64,000 bases of DNA from Saccopteryx bilineata (lineage: Eukaryota > Chordata > Mammalia > Chiroptera > Emballonuridae): positions 386,832,558-386,896,557 of the forward strand of contig NC_089490.1 of assembly GCF_036850765.1 (NCBI RefSeq). The letters are read 5' to 3'. The notes below the pieces were generated by a model, which saw only the letters and a list, made by a program, of their open reading frames with translations, was not told the DNA's origin and did no database searches. Of this stretch, positions 46,400 through 58,315 are shown piece after piece. Position 1 is the stretch's first letter. Each line of letters starts with the position of its first letter. A program made the translations under genes and the position numbers.

Positions 46400-46690
46400 A
46401 CAGTACAACAAAGAATGCCTGTGTCGTCAAACAAAAAACAAATGGCGCAGTATAAAAATGCACCACTGTTATGAACAGGCTAACAGTGTAAAACGTATGC
46501 CCAAACTTATTAGTGATCAGGAAGGTTTGTATTAAAGCCATTAAAATATCTATAACCAGGAGACTAACAAAAATTAGGAATATGGATAATGTCAAGTGTT
46601 GGTGAAAGTAGGGGAGGGTAGGAACCGTCATACACTTGCTGAACATGTAGTTTTAGAGCCACGCTAGAGAGCAGTCTGGCAGAATTTAGT
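46400..46690 (+). repeat. Old L1 ORF2 fragment
   Basis: 'aagtgttggtgaaagtaggg' followed by 'gaaccgtcatacacttgct' matches the order of the late ORF2 region of old L1s. It is diverged and has no open frame. Confidence 0.55.
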
Positions 46691-46735
46691 TAAATGAATA
46701 TAGATATTAATAAATTGTTTCTGAGGCCCTGGCTG

Positions 46736-47113
46736 GTTGGCTCAGTGGTAGAGCGTCGGCCTGGCGTGCAGAAGTCCCAGGTTCGATTCCTGGCCAGGGC
46801 ACACAGGAGAAGCGCCTATCTGCTTCTCCACCCCTCCCCCTCTCCTTCCACTCTGTCTCTCTCTTCCCCTCCCGCAGCCGAGGCTCCACTGGAGCAAAGA
46901 TGGCCTGGGCGCTGGGGAGGGCTCCTTGGCCTCTGCCCCAGGCGCTAGAGTGGCTCTGGTCGCGGCAGAGCATCGCCCCCTGGTGGGCAGAGTGTCGCCC
47001 CCTGGTGGGCATGCCGGGTGGATCCCAGTCGGGCGCATGCAGGAGTCTGTCTGACTGTCTCTCCCCGTTTCTAGCTTCAGAAAAATACAAAAAAAAAAAA
47101 AGAAAAAAATAAA
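46736..47113 (+). mobile_element. Full-length Ves/Rhin-type bat SINE
   Basis: The tRNA-like head GCCCTGGCTGGTTGGCTCAG, B box CAGGTTCGATTCCTGG, long GC-rich body and A-rich tail are all present. A 15-bp TSD with one mismatch (TAAATTGTTTCTGAG at 46721-46735, TAAATAGTTTCTGAG at 47114-47128) flanks it. Long frames on both strands (up to 144 codons) are SINE read-through. Confidence 0.93.
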
Positions 47114-47128
47114 TAAATAGTTTCTGAG

Positions 47129-47775
47129 TGTTAATCCTCAAAAAGTCTTAAACAGGTCTCTAAGGGAACAGATAGGATATTGATCAAATTGTTTTGGTGG
47201 CAGAAGCTTAAAGCCACCCTGGGGTTCTTAATCACCAGGGTGGGGGATATAGGTAAAATATGGGAGGCACAAAGTACTATACATTAGATAGAAGCAAGGG
47301 CTACATATATCTACTGTATATATAGGGCTACATATATCTAATATATATATTATATATATAACACAGTATTGAAAGTAATAATGGACTATAACTACAATTT
47401 GTATACATTTAAAACACATGGACATGAAAATGTCCTGCAAGAAAGTTTCAAAAACATCAAACAAGTTGGAATGGTCTAAGGACAAGAAAAATGTTGCCCA
47501 TAGAAGAAGGAGAGAATAGGAGTGGAGAATGAGGTCAAAAAAACTAAATTAAAAGGCCAGTGATGGTGGTGTGCTGGTGAACTAAGGTATATGATCAAAC
47601 TTTCTGTGCCTGACGTCTAGCATTACTCAACACAAGAAGAGAAAATTATTGTTGGATATGTAAATTGGCATGACCTTTAAAAGGAAAGTGTTTACCAAGA
47701 GTCTTAAAAATGCTTACATCGTAGCAGCAAACTGTTATAAGTTGAAACAACAACAAAATCTTTTAAGTAACATCA
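47129..47775. other. No gene recognised
   Basis: Unique sequence with a TATA-rich simple stretch at about 47300-47360. Confidence 0.4.
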
Positions 47776-47779
47776 GTAT

Positions 47780-49310
47780 ACCATTAAAATAATAGATCAG
47801 TGGAATATAATACAGAGCCCAGAAATAAATCCTCATTTATATGGTCAATCTTCGACAAAGGATACAAGGATATGCAATGTGGTAAGGATAGTCTCTTCAA
47901 TAAGTGGCATTGGGAAAGATGGACAGATACATAAAGAAGGAAAAAATTATATCGGATGACTTTCTTGCACTCATAAAAAGAACTCAATGGATTAAAGGCT
48001 TAACATGTAAGACCTGAAACCGTAAAACCCTTGGAAGAAAATATAGGCTATGGCAGGATCTAGACCAAGCATCCAGTACATCCAAGCATTCAGGGGAGGT
48101 TAAAGGCCTTATAAGTTTGAACCTCAAGGAGATTCCAGGATGGCTGCAGAGTAGGTGGAAAGTAGGCCACCAACTTACATCATACCCAAGACAACTCAAA
48201 ATGGCAAAAGGACTTAAATGGAAGTTGTGAAACCATAAAAATCCTAGAAGAAAACAGTAAAATCTCACATCTCTTATAGCAACTAATTATGCTGATATAT
48301 ATCCTTGAGCAAAAGAGAAAATAAAAAAAATAAATGGCACTACATCCATTGTAAAAGGTTAGCTAGCAAAATAAACCATCAACAAAGTGAAAAGAAAAGG
48401 AACTGAATGGGGAAACATATTTGCCAATGACCAGTCTGATCAGGGGTTGATTCTCAAAATATATAAAGAAATTATACAACTCAACAACAGGAAGACAACC
48501 CAATTAAAAGAGGCAAAGGACGTGAATAAACATTTTTTAAGAGGACATACAGGTGGCCTATTGACATGAAAAACTCAATGTCGCTAATCATCAGAGAGAT
48601 GCAAATTAAAACCATGAGATATCATCTCCCACCTGTCAGAATGGCTATCACCAATAAATAAGCAAGTGCTGGTGAGGATGTGAAGAGAGAACCCTTGTGT
48701 GCCATTGGTTGGAATGTAGACTGGTACAGCCACAATGGAAAACAGTATCGAGTTTTCTCAAAATATTAAAAATGGAACTGCCTTTTGACCCAGTGATTTC
48801 TGGGAATATAGCTGAAGAAACCCAAAACACTAATTTGAAAGAATATATGCAACTCTGTGTTCATTACAGCATTATTTACAATAACCAAGATCTGGAACAG
48901 CCCAACTGCCGATCAGTGGATAAAAAAGTTGTAATTTATGCAATGGAATGTTATGCGGTCATAAAAAGAGGAAATCTTAACCTTTTGCAACTGCATGAAG
49001 GATTGACCTGGAGACTATTATGCTAAGTGACAAACCAGTCAGAGAAAGACACTGTATGATCTCACTTCTTTGTGGAATCTAATGAACAAAATAGAAACGA
49101 GAGTGGAGTTGAGGGGCTGAAGGAAAGCCAGAAGGAAAGGGAGGGGGTTAAGTGGAGGTAGGCAAAGGAGGGAAAAGGATACAGAAAAAGACTTTGTTTG
49201 GGGCAATGGGTACATGATGCAGTGTGCAGATGATTTGTTGAGTTGTACACTTGAAACCTGTATGGTTTTGTGAACCAATAGCACTCCAATAAATTTAACT
49301 AAAAAAAATA
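47780..49310 (+). mobile_element. L1 3-prime half, with an internal overlap
   Basis: Late ORF2 to 3-prime UTR. The ORF2 segment around 'gtaagacctgaaaccgtaaa' (48006) recurs in diverged form at about 48195-48255, so two L1 copies overlap here. The second copy begins near 48128 with 'aggatggctgcagagtagg', which looks like the start of an L1 5-prime UTR, and jumps to ORF2 at about 48165. The L1 3-prime end is at about 49300. All frames are broken. The frame at 48697-49026 is an ORF2 relic. Confidence 0.78.
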
Positions 49311-49359
49311 AAATGAAAACCTAGTCTTAAAAGAAAAACCCCCACACAAACCCCCCACC

Positions 49360-49481
49360 AAAAAAAAAGTATATGTAAGACCTGTATGTGCAAACTATAA
49401 AACATTGCTAAGAGAAACTAAATACCTAAAAAATGAGAAGGATACCTTGTTCATTAATTGAAGACAATATTGTTAAACAAA
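49360..49481 (+). mobile_element. L1 ORF2 fragment
   Basis: 'gtaagacctgtatgtgcaaa' and 'gaagacaatattgttaaa' correspond to a mid-to-late ORF2 segment. It is cut by the SINE at 49494. Confidence 0.55.
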
Positions 49482-49493
49482 ACTAGCAGGCTA

Positions 49494-49895
49494 GCCCTGG
49501 CCTGTGGGATCAGCGGTAGAGCGTCGGCCTGGTGTGCGGGGGACCCGGGTTCGATTCCCGGCCAGGGCACATAGGAGAAGCGCCCATTTGCTTCTCCACC
49601 CCCCCTCCTTCCTCTCTGTCTCTCTCTTCCCCTCCCGCAGCCAAGGCTCCATTGGAGCAAAGATGGCCCAGGTGCTGGGGATGCCTCCTTAGCCTCTGCC
49701 CCAGGCGCTAGAGTGGCTCTGGTCGCGGCAGAGCAACGCCCCGGAGGGGCAGAGCATCGCCCCCTGGTGGGCAGAGCGTCGCCCCTGGTGGGCGTGCCGG
49801 GTGGATCCCGGTTGGGCGCATGCAGGAGTCTGTCTGACTGTCTCTCCCCGTTTCCAGCTTCAGAAAAATACAAAAGAAAAGAAAAGAAAAAAAAC
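49494..49895 (+). mobile_element. Full-length Ves/Rhin-type bat SINE
   Basis: Head 'gccctggcctgtgggatcag', B box GGGTTCGATTCCCGG, long body with the 'atcgccccctggtgggcaga' motif and A-rich tail. A perfect 12-bp TSD, ACTAGCAGGCTA, lies at 49482-49493 and 49896-49907. The long frames on both strands (up to 169 codons) are read-through. Confidence 0.93.
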
Positions 49896-52800
49896 ACTAG
49901 CAGGCTATTAAAATTAAACAGGCTGATGCCAGAACAAATAGGCAATAGGTCCCTCTGGCCCACCCCACCCCTAACATCATGGTTGTACCATCAGCAGCCA
50001 GCATCACAGTTGGAGTCAGCCCTGGGGTTACACAGAGCTAATACTTGTAATCCAGCACCACCTACTGGAAAATAATAGAAAAACCTCTTGGAAGTAAACT
50101 AAGAAAGAGCCACTCACAAATACCTAGACTGAAGGAGTCCATCAAATACCATGAATAACTAAGAACTGAAGTTCAGAGAAAAATTAAAAATCTCCAGAAA
50201 ACTATCTTAAATACATGGAAACTGGGGATATAAATGACATAGATGTTAACATTGGAGTTCTGGAAATACTCAACAAGATGCGAGAAAACTGATAGGCAAT
50301 TCAGAAAAATTAATAAACAAAACAAATACCAAAAAGATTGAAACTTTAAAGAACCAAACAGAATTACCAGAAAACCAAAGATATAATGGCTATAAGAAAT
50401 CCTCATTCATCAGTAATTGCCCTAAACGTAAATGGACAGAACTCCCCAATAAAGAGGCACAGAATATCAAATTGGATCAAAAACCAAAACTCAACTATAT
50501 GCTGCCTTTAGTAGACACATCTAAGCTACAAAGACAAAAGTAGATTCAAAGTGAAAGGGTGGAAAACGACTCAAGCAAATAACATAAAAAGAAAAAAAGC
50601 AGGTGTAGCCATACTTACATCTGACAATACTGATTTCAAGAGAACAAAGGTAACAAGACTAAGGTGAACATTTTATAATGACAAAGGAGACACTACATCA
50701 AGAAGACATAATACTTCTTAATATATATGCACCAAATTAGGGAGAACCAAAATATATAAAATAACTACTAATAGAATTAAAAGGAGAAACAAACACAATC
50801 ATAGTTGGAAAACTTTATACTCTATTGACATCTCTAGATAGATCATCCAAACAGAATCAATAAAGAAATATCAACCTTAAATACTACATTAGATCAAATG
50901 AACATAATTGACATATACAGAAGCTTTCATCCCAGAACATCAGATTATACATTCTTTTTCAGTGCACATGGACATTCTCAAGGATAGATCATATATTGGA
51001 TCACAAGCTAGCCTCAACAGATTCAAGAAGATTGAAATTATACCAAGCATATTCTCTGGCCATAATGCTTTAAAAGTAGAATTCAACTACAAAAATGAGT
51101 TAAATGACACAAAAATGTGGAAATTAACATACTACTAAAAAGTGACTGGGCCAAAAAAAAAAGTAAAAGTAGAAATCCAAAGATAATATAGGGACAAATA
51201 AGAATGATAACATGACATATCAAAACTTGGATGCAGCAAAAGCAGTAACAAGAGGGAACTTTGTATCAGTATAGGCTTATCTCAAGAAATGAGATCCCAA
51301 GTAAAGAACCTACATTACATCTTAAAGAACTAGGAAAAGAATGGAACAAGACAACCTAACATCAGCAGAAGAAAGGAAATAAAAATTAGAGCAGAATTGA
51401 ATGAAATAGAGAACAAAAAAACCTATAGAAAAAATTAATATAACAAAGAGCTGTTTACAAAAATAAAATTGACAAAACCCTGGCTAGATTCAGAAGGAAA
51501 AAAGAAATGACTCATATAAAAATAATCAGAAATGAAAGAGAAGTTATCACAGACATATAAATGACCATACTAGAATACTATGAAAGATTATTTGCCAACA
51601 AATTCAATACCCTAGAACAAATGGAAGATGTTATTAGAAGTATACAATCTTTCTAGATTGAGTCATGAAGTGGAAAAACCTAAATAGACCGATAAACTGA
51701 GGAAATTGAAACAAATATCAAAAACCTCCCCAAAAATAAAAGTTCAGAACCAGATGGCTTCACTAGTAAATTGTAGCAAACATTCAGAGAGGATTTGGTA
51801 TCTATTATTCTCAAAATCTTTCAAAAAAACTGAAGGAGAATCAATACTTCCCAACACATTTTATAAAGCTACAATAACCCTGATACCAAAACCTGTCAAG
51901 GGGAACACACATGAAAAAAGAAAACTACAGACCAATGTCTCTGATAAATACAGATGCAAAATCCTAAACAAAATACTAGCAAATCAAATGCAACAATACA
52001 TTAAAAAAAATACATCACAGTTAAGTGGGGTTTATTCCAGGAGCACAAAGATGGTTTAACATACACATATCAATATAATAGACCATATTAACAAAACAGG
52101 ACAAAAATCACATGATCCTATTAATGCAGAAAAAGCATCCAATAAGCTACAACATCCATTTATGATAAAGCACTGTATAAATGGATATAGAAGGAAGGTA
52201 CCTCAACAAAATAAAGGCGTATATGACAAACCCTCAGCCAGTATCATACTCAATGGTGAAAAACGGAGTTTTCCTCTAAAATTAGGAACATGACAAGGAT
52301 GCCCACTCTTACCATTCTTATTCAACATAGTTCTGGAAGTTCCAGCCAGAGCAATCAGGCAGAAGGAAGAAATAAAAGGCATCCATATTGGGGAAAAGGA
52401 AGTAAAGGTATCATTTTTGCAGATGATATGATTCTGTACATAGAAAAACCCAGACTCCACCAAAAAACTTAGAAACAATAAACAAATACAGTAAAGTTTC
52501 AGGATACAAAATAAATATACAAAAGTTTATTGCTTTCCAAAAACCAACAATGAAACCTCAGAACATGAAATAAAAATAATTCCTTTTACAATTGTAATCC
52601 CCCAAAATAAATAAAATACACAGGAATACAGTTTACAGAGGATGTGTAGGACCTATATTCTGAAAATTACAAGCCTTGTTAAAAGAGATTGAAAAAGACA
52701 CAATGAAATGGAAATATATTCTGTGTTCATGGGTTGGAAGAATCAATATAGTTTAAAAAGCCATATTACCCAAAGCAATATACAGATTTAATGCAATCCT

Positions 52801-53522
52801 CATTTAAATCCCAATGTCAGATTTTAGAGAAATAGGAAAAAAAAAAATCAGATTTGTATGGAACCACAAAAGACCCCAAATAGCCAAAGCAATCCTGAGA
52901 AAAAAAGAGTGAAGCTGGAGGTATCACACTACCTGACTTGAAATTATACTATGGAGTCACAATAATCAAAACAGTGTGGTGTTAGCAAGAAACACAGAAA
53001 GACCAATGGAACATAATCAAAAGCCCAGAAATAAAATGACATGTATATGGGCAAATACTTTTTGACAGAGGAGCCAGAAACAATGGAGAAAAAAGCTTCT
53101 TCAATAAATGATACTGAAAACATCAGAAAGCCACATGCAAAAGAATGAAGCTTGACAACAGTTTGTTCCCACGCACAGAATCTAATTCAAAATGGATCAA
53201 AAACCTAAATACAAGATCTGAAACAATAAATTACATAGAAAAAACCATAGGTATTAAACTATGGACTTTAGCTGTGGAGAACACTTTATGAATTTGACCC
53301 CAAAGGCAAGGGAAGTAAAAGCAAAAATAAATGAATGGGACTATATCAAACTAAAAAGTTTTGCACAGAAAAAGAAACTGACAACAAAAGAAAAAGACAG
53401 CCAACCAAATGGGAGATGATATTCACATACAACAGCTCTGACAAGGAGTTAATATCTGAAATGTATAAAGAACTCATAAAACTCAACAACAAACTAACAA
53501 TCCAATTAAAAAATGGGGAGAA

Positions 53523-53693
53523 TGACCTGTGGTGGTGCAGTGGATAAAGCGTCAACCTGGAAACGCTGAGGTTGCCGGTTCAAAACCCTGGGCTTGCCTG
53601 GTCAAGGCACATATGGGAGTTGATGTTTCCTGCTCCTCCCCCTTCTCTCTCTCTCTCCCCTCTCTATAATGAATAAATACAAATCTTAAAAAA
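53523..53693 (+). mobile_element. tRNA-derived bat SINE (GACCTGTGGTGGCGCAGTGG-head type)
   Basis: Head TGACCTGTGGTGGTGCAGTG, B box 'ggttcaaaaccctgggct', CT-rich stretch and A tail. A perfect 14-bp TSD, AAAAATGGGGAGAA, lies at 53509-53522 and 53694-53707. It is inserted in late ORF2 of the L1. Confidence 0.92.
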
Positions 53694-54014
53694 AAAAATG
53701 GGGAGAAGACCTGAACAGACACTTTCCTCATGAAGACATACAAACAGCAAACAGATATATGAATAGATGCTTATCTTCACTAGCTATTAGAGAAATACAA
53801 ATCAAAACTATAATGAGAAACCACCTCACACCTGTTAAATTGGTTATTATCAACAAGATAGGTAATAAGTATTGGTGAGGTTGTGGGAAAAAAAGACACT
53901 CTCATTCACTGCTAGTGGGAATGTAAACTGGTATAGCCACTTTGGAAAACAGCATGGTGAGTCCTCAAAAAATTAAGACTAGAGTTACCATATGACCCAG
54001 CAATCCCTTTACTG

Positions 54015-54337
54015 CAGCGGTCGGGAACCTTTTTGGCTGAGAGAGCCATGAGTGCCACATATTTTAAAATGTAATTCCGTGAAAGCCATACAACAATCCG
54101 TGTATGTTACACATTATCCAATAAAAATTTGGTGTTGTCCCAGAGGACAGCTGTGATTGGCTCCAGCCAGCCGCAACCATGAACATGAGCGGTAGGAAAT
54201 GAATGGATTATAATAAATGAGAATATTTTATATTTTTAACATTATTATTTTTTTTTTATTAAAGATTTGTCTGCAAGCCAGGTGCAGCCATCAAAAGAGC
54301 CACATCTGGCTCACAAGCCATAGGTTCCCGACCCCTG
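54015..54337. mobile_element. Non-autonomous hAT transposon (323 bp), family D
   Basis: The left end is CAGCGGTCGGGAACC and the inverse of the right end is CAGGGGTCGGGAACC, 14 of 15 matching. A perfect 8-bp TSD, CTTTACTG, lies at 54007-54014 and 54338-54345. It is inserted in L1 sequence that resumes exactly after the TSD. No transposase is encoded. Confidence 0.93.
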
Positions 54338-54835
54338 CTTTACTGGATATCTACCTGAAAAACTTGAAAACATTTGTATGCAAAGATATATGCACCCCAT
54401 GTTCATCATAGCATTATTCATGGTGGCCATGACATGGAAACAACCAAAATATCCTTTGATAGAGAATTGAATAAAGAAGATGTGGTACATATATACAAAA
54501 TAATGAAATATTACCATTTGCAACAACCTGGATGGACCCTGAGAATATTATGCTAAATGAAATAAGTAAATCAAAAAAAGCTAAGAATATATTATTTAAC
54601 CTTTATGTGGAATGGAAAACTGAGACTTATAGACAAAAGTGAAGTGTTTACTAGAGGGAAAAGGGTGGGGGGAGGGGAGTAAAGGAGGTGAAATATATGG
54701 TGATGGAACATGGTTGAACTTTGGGTAATGGGCACACAATGTGTTCATGTGCTATGGAGATGTATATCAGAAACCTATGTGTTTCTATGGACCAATGTCA
54801 TCTTGTTAAATTTCATTTCTAAATAAAAAAATTAT

Positions 54836-55009
54836 TTCTCAGTACAACAAAGTACACTATAAATTCCCTAAATGACAGATTTACCATATATGTAAATTCT
54901 AACATTTTCTTCTTTTGTCAAACTCATGGAACTGCTTGGATCCCAGGAACAAGAATTTATGGAACTGGAAGTTTATGGTAGAAACACAATATAATTAATT
55001 TTTATTTAA
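54836..55009. other. No gene recognised
   Basis: Short unique interval between two L1 bodies. Confidence 0.4.
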
Positions 55010-55251
55010 AATGAGACTTATCTACCTCATACCAAGACTTATTTTGAAACTATAGTGTGATTTTAACATTATGATGAATATATAAATCAACAGGAGAAAA
55101 CAAAGTGAAGATGGGTACATATATCATCAAGTAATTTTCAACATTAACTACCAAGGTTAGTCAGTAGGGAAAATATTATCTTTTCAACAAATGGTGCTGG
55201 GACAATTGGATATCCATATGCAAAATAATGAGATTATTTCTAGCCTTATAC

Positions 55252-55578
55252 CAGGGGTCCCCAAACTTTTTACACAGGGGGCCAGTTCACTGTCCCTGAG
55301 ACCGTTGAAGGGTCAGACTATAAAAAAACTATGAACAAATCCCTATGCACACTGCACATATCTTATTTTAAAGTAAAAACAAAACGGGAACAAATACAGT
55401 TTTAAAATAAAGAACAAGTAAATTTAAATCAACAAACTGACCAGTATTTCAATGGGAACTATGCTCCTCTCACTGACCACCAATGAAAGAGGTGCCCCTT
55501 CCGGAAGTGTGGCGGGGGCCGGATAAATGGCCTCAGGGGGCTACATGCGGCCCGCGGGCCGTAGTTTGGGGACCCCTG
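55252..55578 (+). mobile_element. Non-autonomous hAT transposon (327 bp), family B copy 2
   Basis: It has the same 15-bp perfect inverted termini as copy 1 (CAGGGGTCCCCAAAC) and a perfect 8-bp TSD, CCTTATAC, at 55244-55251 and 55579-55586. It is nearly identical to 3528-3836 but keeps a segment of about 20 bp near 55520-55545 that copy 1 lacks. The close similarity suggests both moved in the same burst. Confidence 0.93.
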
Positions 55579-55709
55579 CCTTATACTATGTACAAAAATT
55601 AACCTGAAATGGGTCATAAACCTAAATATGAGATAAAACTTCTAGAAGAAAAGGGAAAAATATTTGTGATTATTCAAAATGCAAAGATTTATTAGATAAG
55701 ACATAAAAA

Positions 55710-55862
55710 GGCCCTGGCAGTATAGCTCAGTTGGTTAGACATCTTCCCAAAGCACAGAGGTTACCAGTTTGATCCCTAATTAGTGCACGTGCAGAAACAG
55801 ATGTTCCAACGTCTCTCTTGCTCGCTCATTCTCTAAAATCAATAAAATAAACATTTGAAAAA
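55710..55862 (+). mobile_element. Short old tRNA SINE
   Basis: 'gccctggcagtatagctcag' is a diverged tRNA-like head. The short body ends in an A-rich tail. A probable imperfect TSD is AGACATAAAAA at 55699-55709 against AGACAAAAAC after the tail. Confidence 0.65.
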
Positions 55863-56070
55863 AAGACAAAAACTAGAAAGCACTAAAGAAAAAAATTGAT
55901 AAATTGGATTTCCTCAAAATTAAAACTTCCTCATTAAAATACACTTAAGAAAATGAAAAGGCAAGGCATAAATTGGGAAAATTTCAGCACATTTGACAAA
56001 AGTCTCTTCAGGATATAGAAAGAACTCTTAGAATTCAATAAAGAGACAGCCAGCCTAAATAAGTATAATT

Positions 56071-56184
56071 ATGTATAAATTAACCAAAGACGACTTCCCT
56101 TGTATTGGTTCTAAGTTTGTTTCTTCTCTACAGGCTGAGACCTTTTAGCTCAAAAGCTCACCAACAACAAATTCAAATTTCTAC
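56071..56184. other. No gene recognised
   Basis: Short unique flank of the next SINE. Confidence 0.4.
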
Positions 56185-56193
56185 AAAGTTATT

Positions 56194-56587
56194 ATTATTT
56201 TTTTGTATTTTTCTGAATCTGGAAACGGGGAGAGACAGTCCGACAGACTCCCGCATGCGCCGGACCGGGATCCACCTGGCACGCCCACCAGGGGCGACGC
56301 TCTGCCCACCAGGGGGCGATGCTCTGCCCCTCCAGGGCGTCGCTCTGCAGCGACCAGAGCCACTCTAGCGCCTGGGGCAGAGGCCAAGGAGCCATCCCCA
56401 GCGCCCGGGCCATCTTTGCTCCAATGGAGCCTTGGCTGCGGGAGGGGAAGAGATAGAGAGGAAGGAAGGAGGGGGTGGGGATGGAGAAGCAAATGGGCGC
56501 TTCTCCTATGTGCCCTGGCCGGGAATCAAACCCGGGTCCCTCGCATGCCAGGCCAACGCTCTACCGCTGAGCCAACCGGCCAGGGCC
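56194..56587 (-). mobile_element. Full-length Ves/Rhin-type bat SINE, reverse
   Basis: The right end, GAGCCAACCGGCCAGGGCC, is the reverse head, the B-box region is clear ('gaatcaaacccgggtccc') and the left end is a T-run. A 9-bp TSD, AAAGTTATT, lies at 56185-56193 and 56588-56596. The frames across it on both strands are read-through. Confidence 0.92.
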
Positions 56588-57179
56588 AAAGTTATTTTTT
56601 AATTGAACTTATTGGGGTGACATTAATTTGAAAAACCATACAGGTTTCTGGTGTACAACTCAACAAAACATCATTTGTACGCTGCATCGTGTGTCCATCA
56701 TCCTAAGCAAACTCTTTCTGTCCTTATTTACCCCACCTCATTTGCCCACCTACACCTAGCCCCCACGCCCCTTTCCCTCTGGCTATCACCACACTGTTAG
56801 CTGAATCTCTGTTGCATATATATATGCAACACACACATACATACATACATACATATATATATACTGTGTGTGTATATATCTATAAATAAGTTATATAAAT
56901 ATATATATATATATATATATTTTTTTTTTTTTTGTCTAAACCCTTCACTTCCCTTCATCTGGTCCTCCCTTCTGACAGCTGCCAATCCATTTAATGTATC
57001 CATGCCTCTGTTGCTATTTCATTAATCAGTTTATTTTTAGATTCCACACATAAGTGAATTGGTATGGTATTTGTCTTTCTCTGGCTGGCTTATTTCACAG
57101 CATAATAATTTCTAGGTCCTTCCATGCTATTGCAAAATGTAAGATTTCCTTGTACAGCTGCATAGTACTTCATTATAAA

Positions 57180-57362
57180 CATTTTAAATTGATTTTAGAG
57201 AGGAGAGAGAGCAAGAGAGAGAAAGGGGGAAGGGTAGGAGCAGAAAGCATCAACTGGTAACAGTTGCTTCTCATATGTACCTTGACTGGGCAAGCCTGGT
57301 GTTTCAAACCAGCAACCTCAGCATTACAGGTTGCTTTATCCTCTGCACTACCATAGGTAAGG
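57180..57362 (-). mobile_element. tRNA-derived bat SINE (GACCTGTGGTGGCGCAGTGG-head type), reverse, diverged
   Basis: 'gcactaccataggtaaggcc' is a diverged reverse head and the left side carries the GAGA tract. It resembles the copy at 43760-43944, including the 'gttgcttctcatatgtac' segment. Confidence 0.7.
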
Positions 57363-58086
57363 CCTATACCACAGCTCTTTTATCCACTCATCAACTGATG
57401 AACTCGTGGGCTGTTTCCAGATCTTGGCTATTGTCAATAATGCTGCAATGAACATAGGGATACATATACTCTTTCAAGTTAAGTGTTTTGTGTTTCTTAG
57501 GATATGTTCACAGGAGTGGGATTGCTGAGTCAAAAAGCAGTTCCATTTTTAATATTTTAAGGAATCTCCATACTGTTTCCCACAGTAAAAATTTTAGAAA
57601 AAACATAGGCCATAAAAATCTCAGAAATCTCTCATAGAAATATTTTTGCCAATATATTTCCTTGAGCAAGAGAAACAAAAGAAAAAAATAAAGAAATGAG
57701 AGTGCATCGATCTAAAAAGCATTGCACAGCAAAAGAAACCATCATCAAAATAAAAAGGGAATCCAGTGTATAGGAGAACATAATTGCTGATGATACATCT
57801 AACAAGGGGTTACTTTCCAGAATACATAAAAGACACAACTCAACACCAGGAGGGCAACCCAATTTAGAAATGGGTAAAAGATCTAAATAGACACTTCCTC
57901 AAAAAGGACATTCAGACAGCCAATAAACATATTAGAAAAAATTTTCAATGTTACTAATCAGAGCTGTAAATCAACCACAATGAAATGTCACACCTGTAAG
58001 AATGGCTATTATCCATAAATCAATGAGCACCTGTTGGCAAGGATATGGAGAAAAGGGAATCCTTGTACACTGTTGGTGGAAATATA

Positions 58087-58315
58087 TATTGCTCACAAAA
58101 ATTAGGAAATGTTTCAAAATGAATATAAAGCAATAAGGCATTTGATTTTTTTTATTAAACAAGAACAGAAAAGCAAACAAGTCAAAGAAAGTTTGATTAT
58201 GCAAATGAGATGCAAAACCAACTTTTATTTCATTGGTGAAAATGCACTATACAAAAGGCTGAAAGTACTGGAGTATCTGCACGTTACCTGATCCTCTTAA
58301 TTTTTGTTAGCAGTG
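58087..58315. mobile_element. Mariner/Tc1-type MITE (229 bp)
   Basis: Starts TATTGCTCACAAAAATTAGG, and the inverse of the end reads CACTGCTAACAAAAATTAAG. It has TA at both borders (58085-58086 and 58316-58317). The L1 sequence resumes directly behind it, confirming the borders. It contains no transposase. It differs in termini from the MITE at 21577-21702, so two unrelated MITE families occur in the window. Confidence 0.75.

Larger units (their letters stand above)
49908..54835 (+). mobile_element. L1 retrotransposon, about 4.9 kb, degraded
   Basis: The order is a short 5-prime/ORF1 relic (50.05-50.35 kb), ORF2 endonuclease (50.4-51.1 kb), reverse transcriptase (51.6-52.5 kb), then the C-terminal part and 3-prime UTR ending near 54.83 kb. 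The reverse-transcriptase ADD motif is visible as [15 protein letters not shown] near 52.42 kb. ORF1 is strongly shortened and ORF2 has many stops and frame breaks, so it is inactive. A SINE (53523-53693) and a hAT (54015-54337) are nested in it. Confidence 0.85.
55010..56070 (+). mobile_element. L1 ORF2 fragment
   Basis: 'caacaaatggtgctgggaca' (55187) and 'gtcataaacctaaatatgag' are the standard late ORF2 segments of L1, in broken frames. It is interrupted by a hAT (55252-55578) and a SINE (55710-55862). Confidence 0.75.

Noticed and set aside
49454..49963. 169-codon minus-strand and 120-codon plus-strand frames; similar ones at 46707-47141, 56181-56631, 59204-59715 and 33016-33429
   Set aside because: They are read-through of the GC-rich body of Ves/Rhin SINEs. 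Similar peptides recur at each SINE copy, which shows repeat origin and not a gene family.
51706..52472. Intact L1 ORF2 in the 49.9-54.8 kb copy
   Set aside because: The ADD motif is present but the frame is split by many stops and shifts. The longest piece is about 117 codons.
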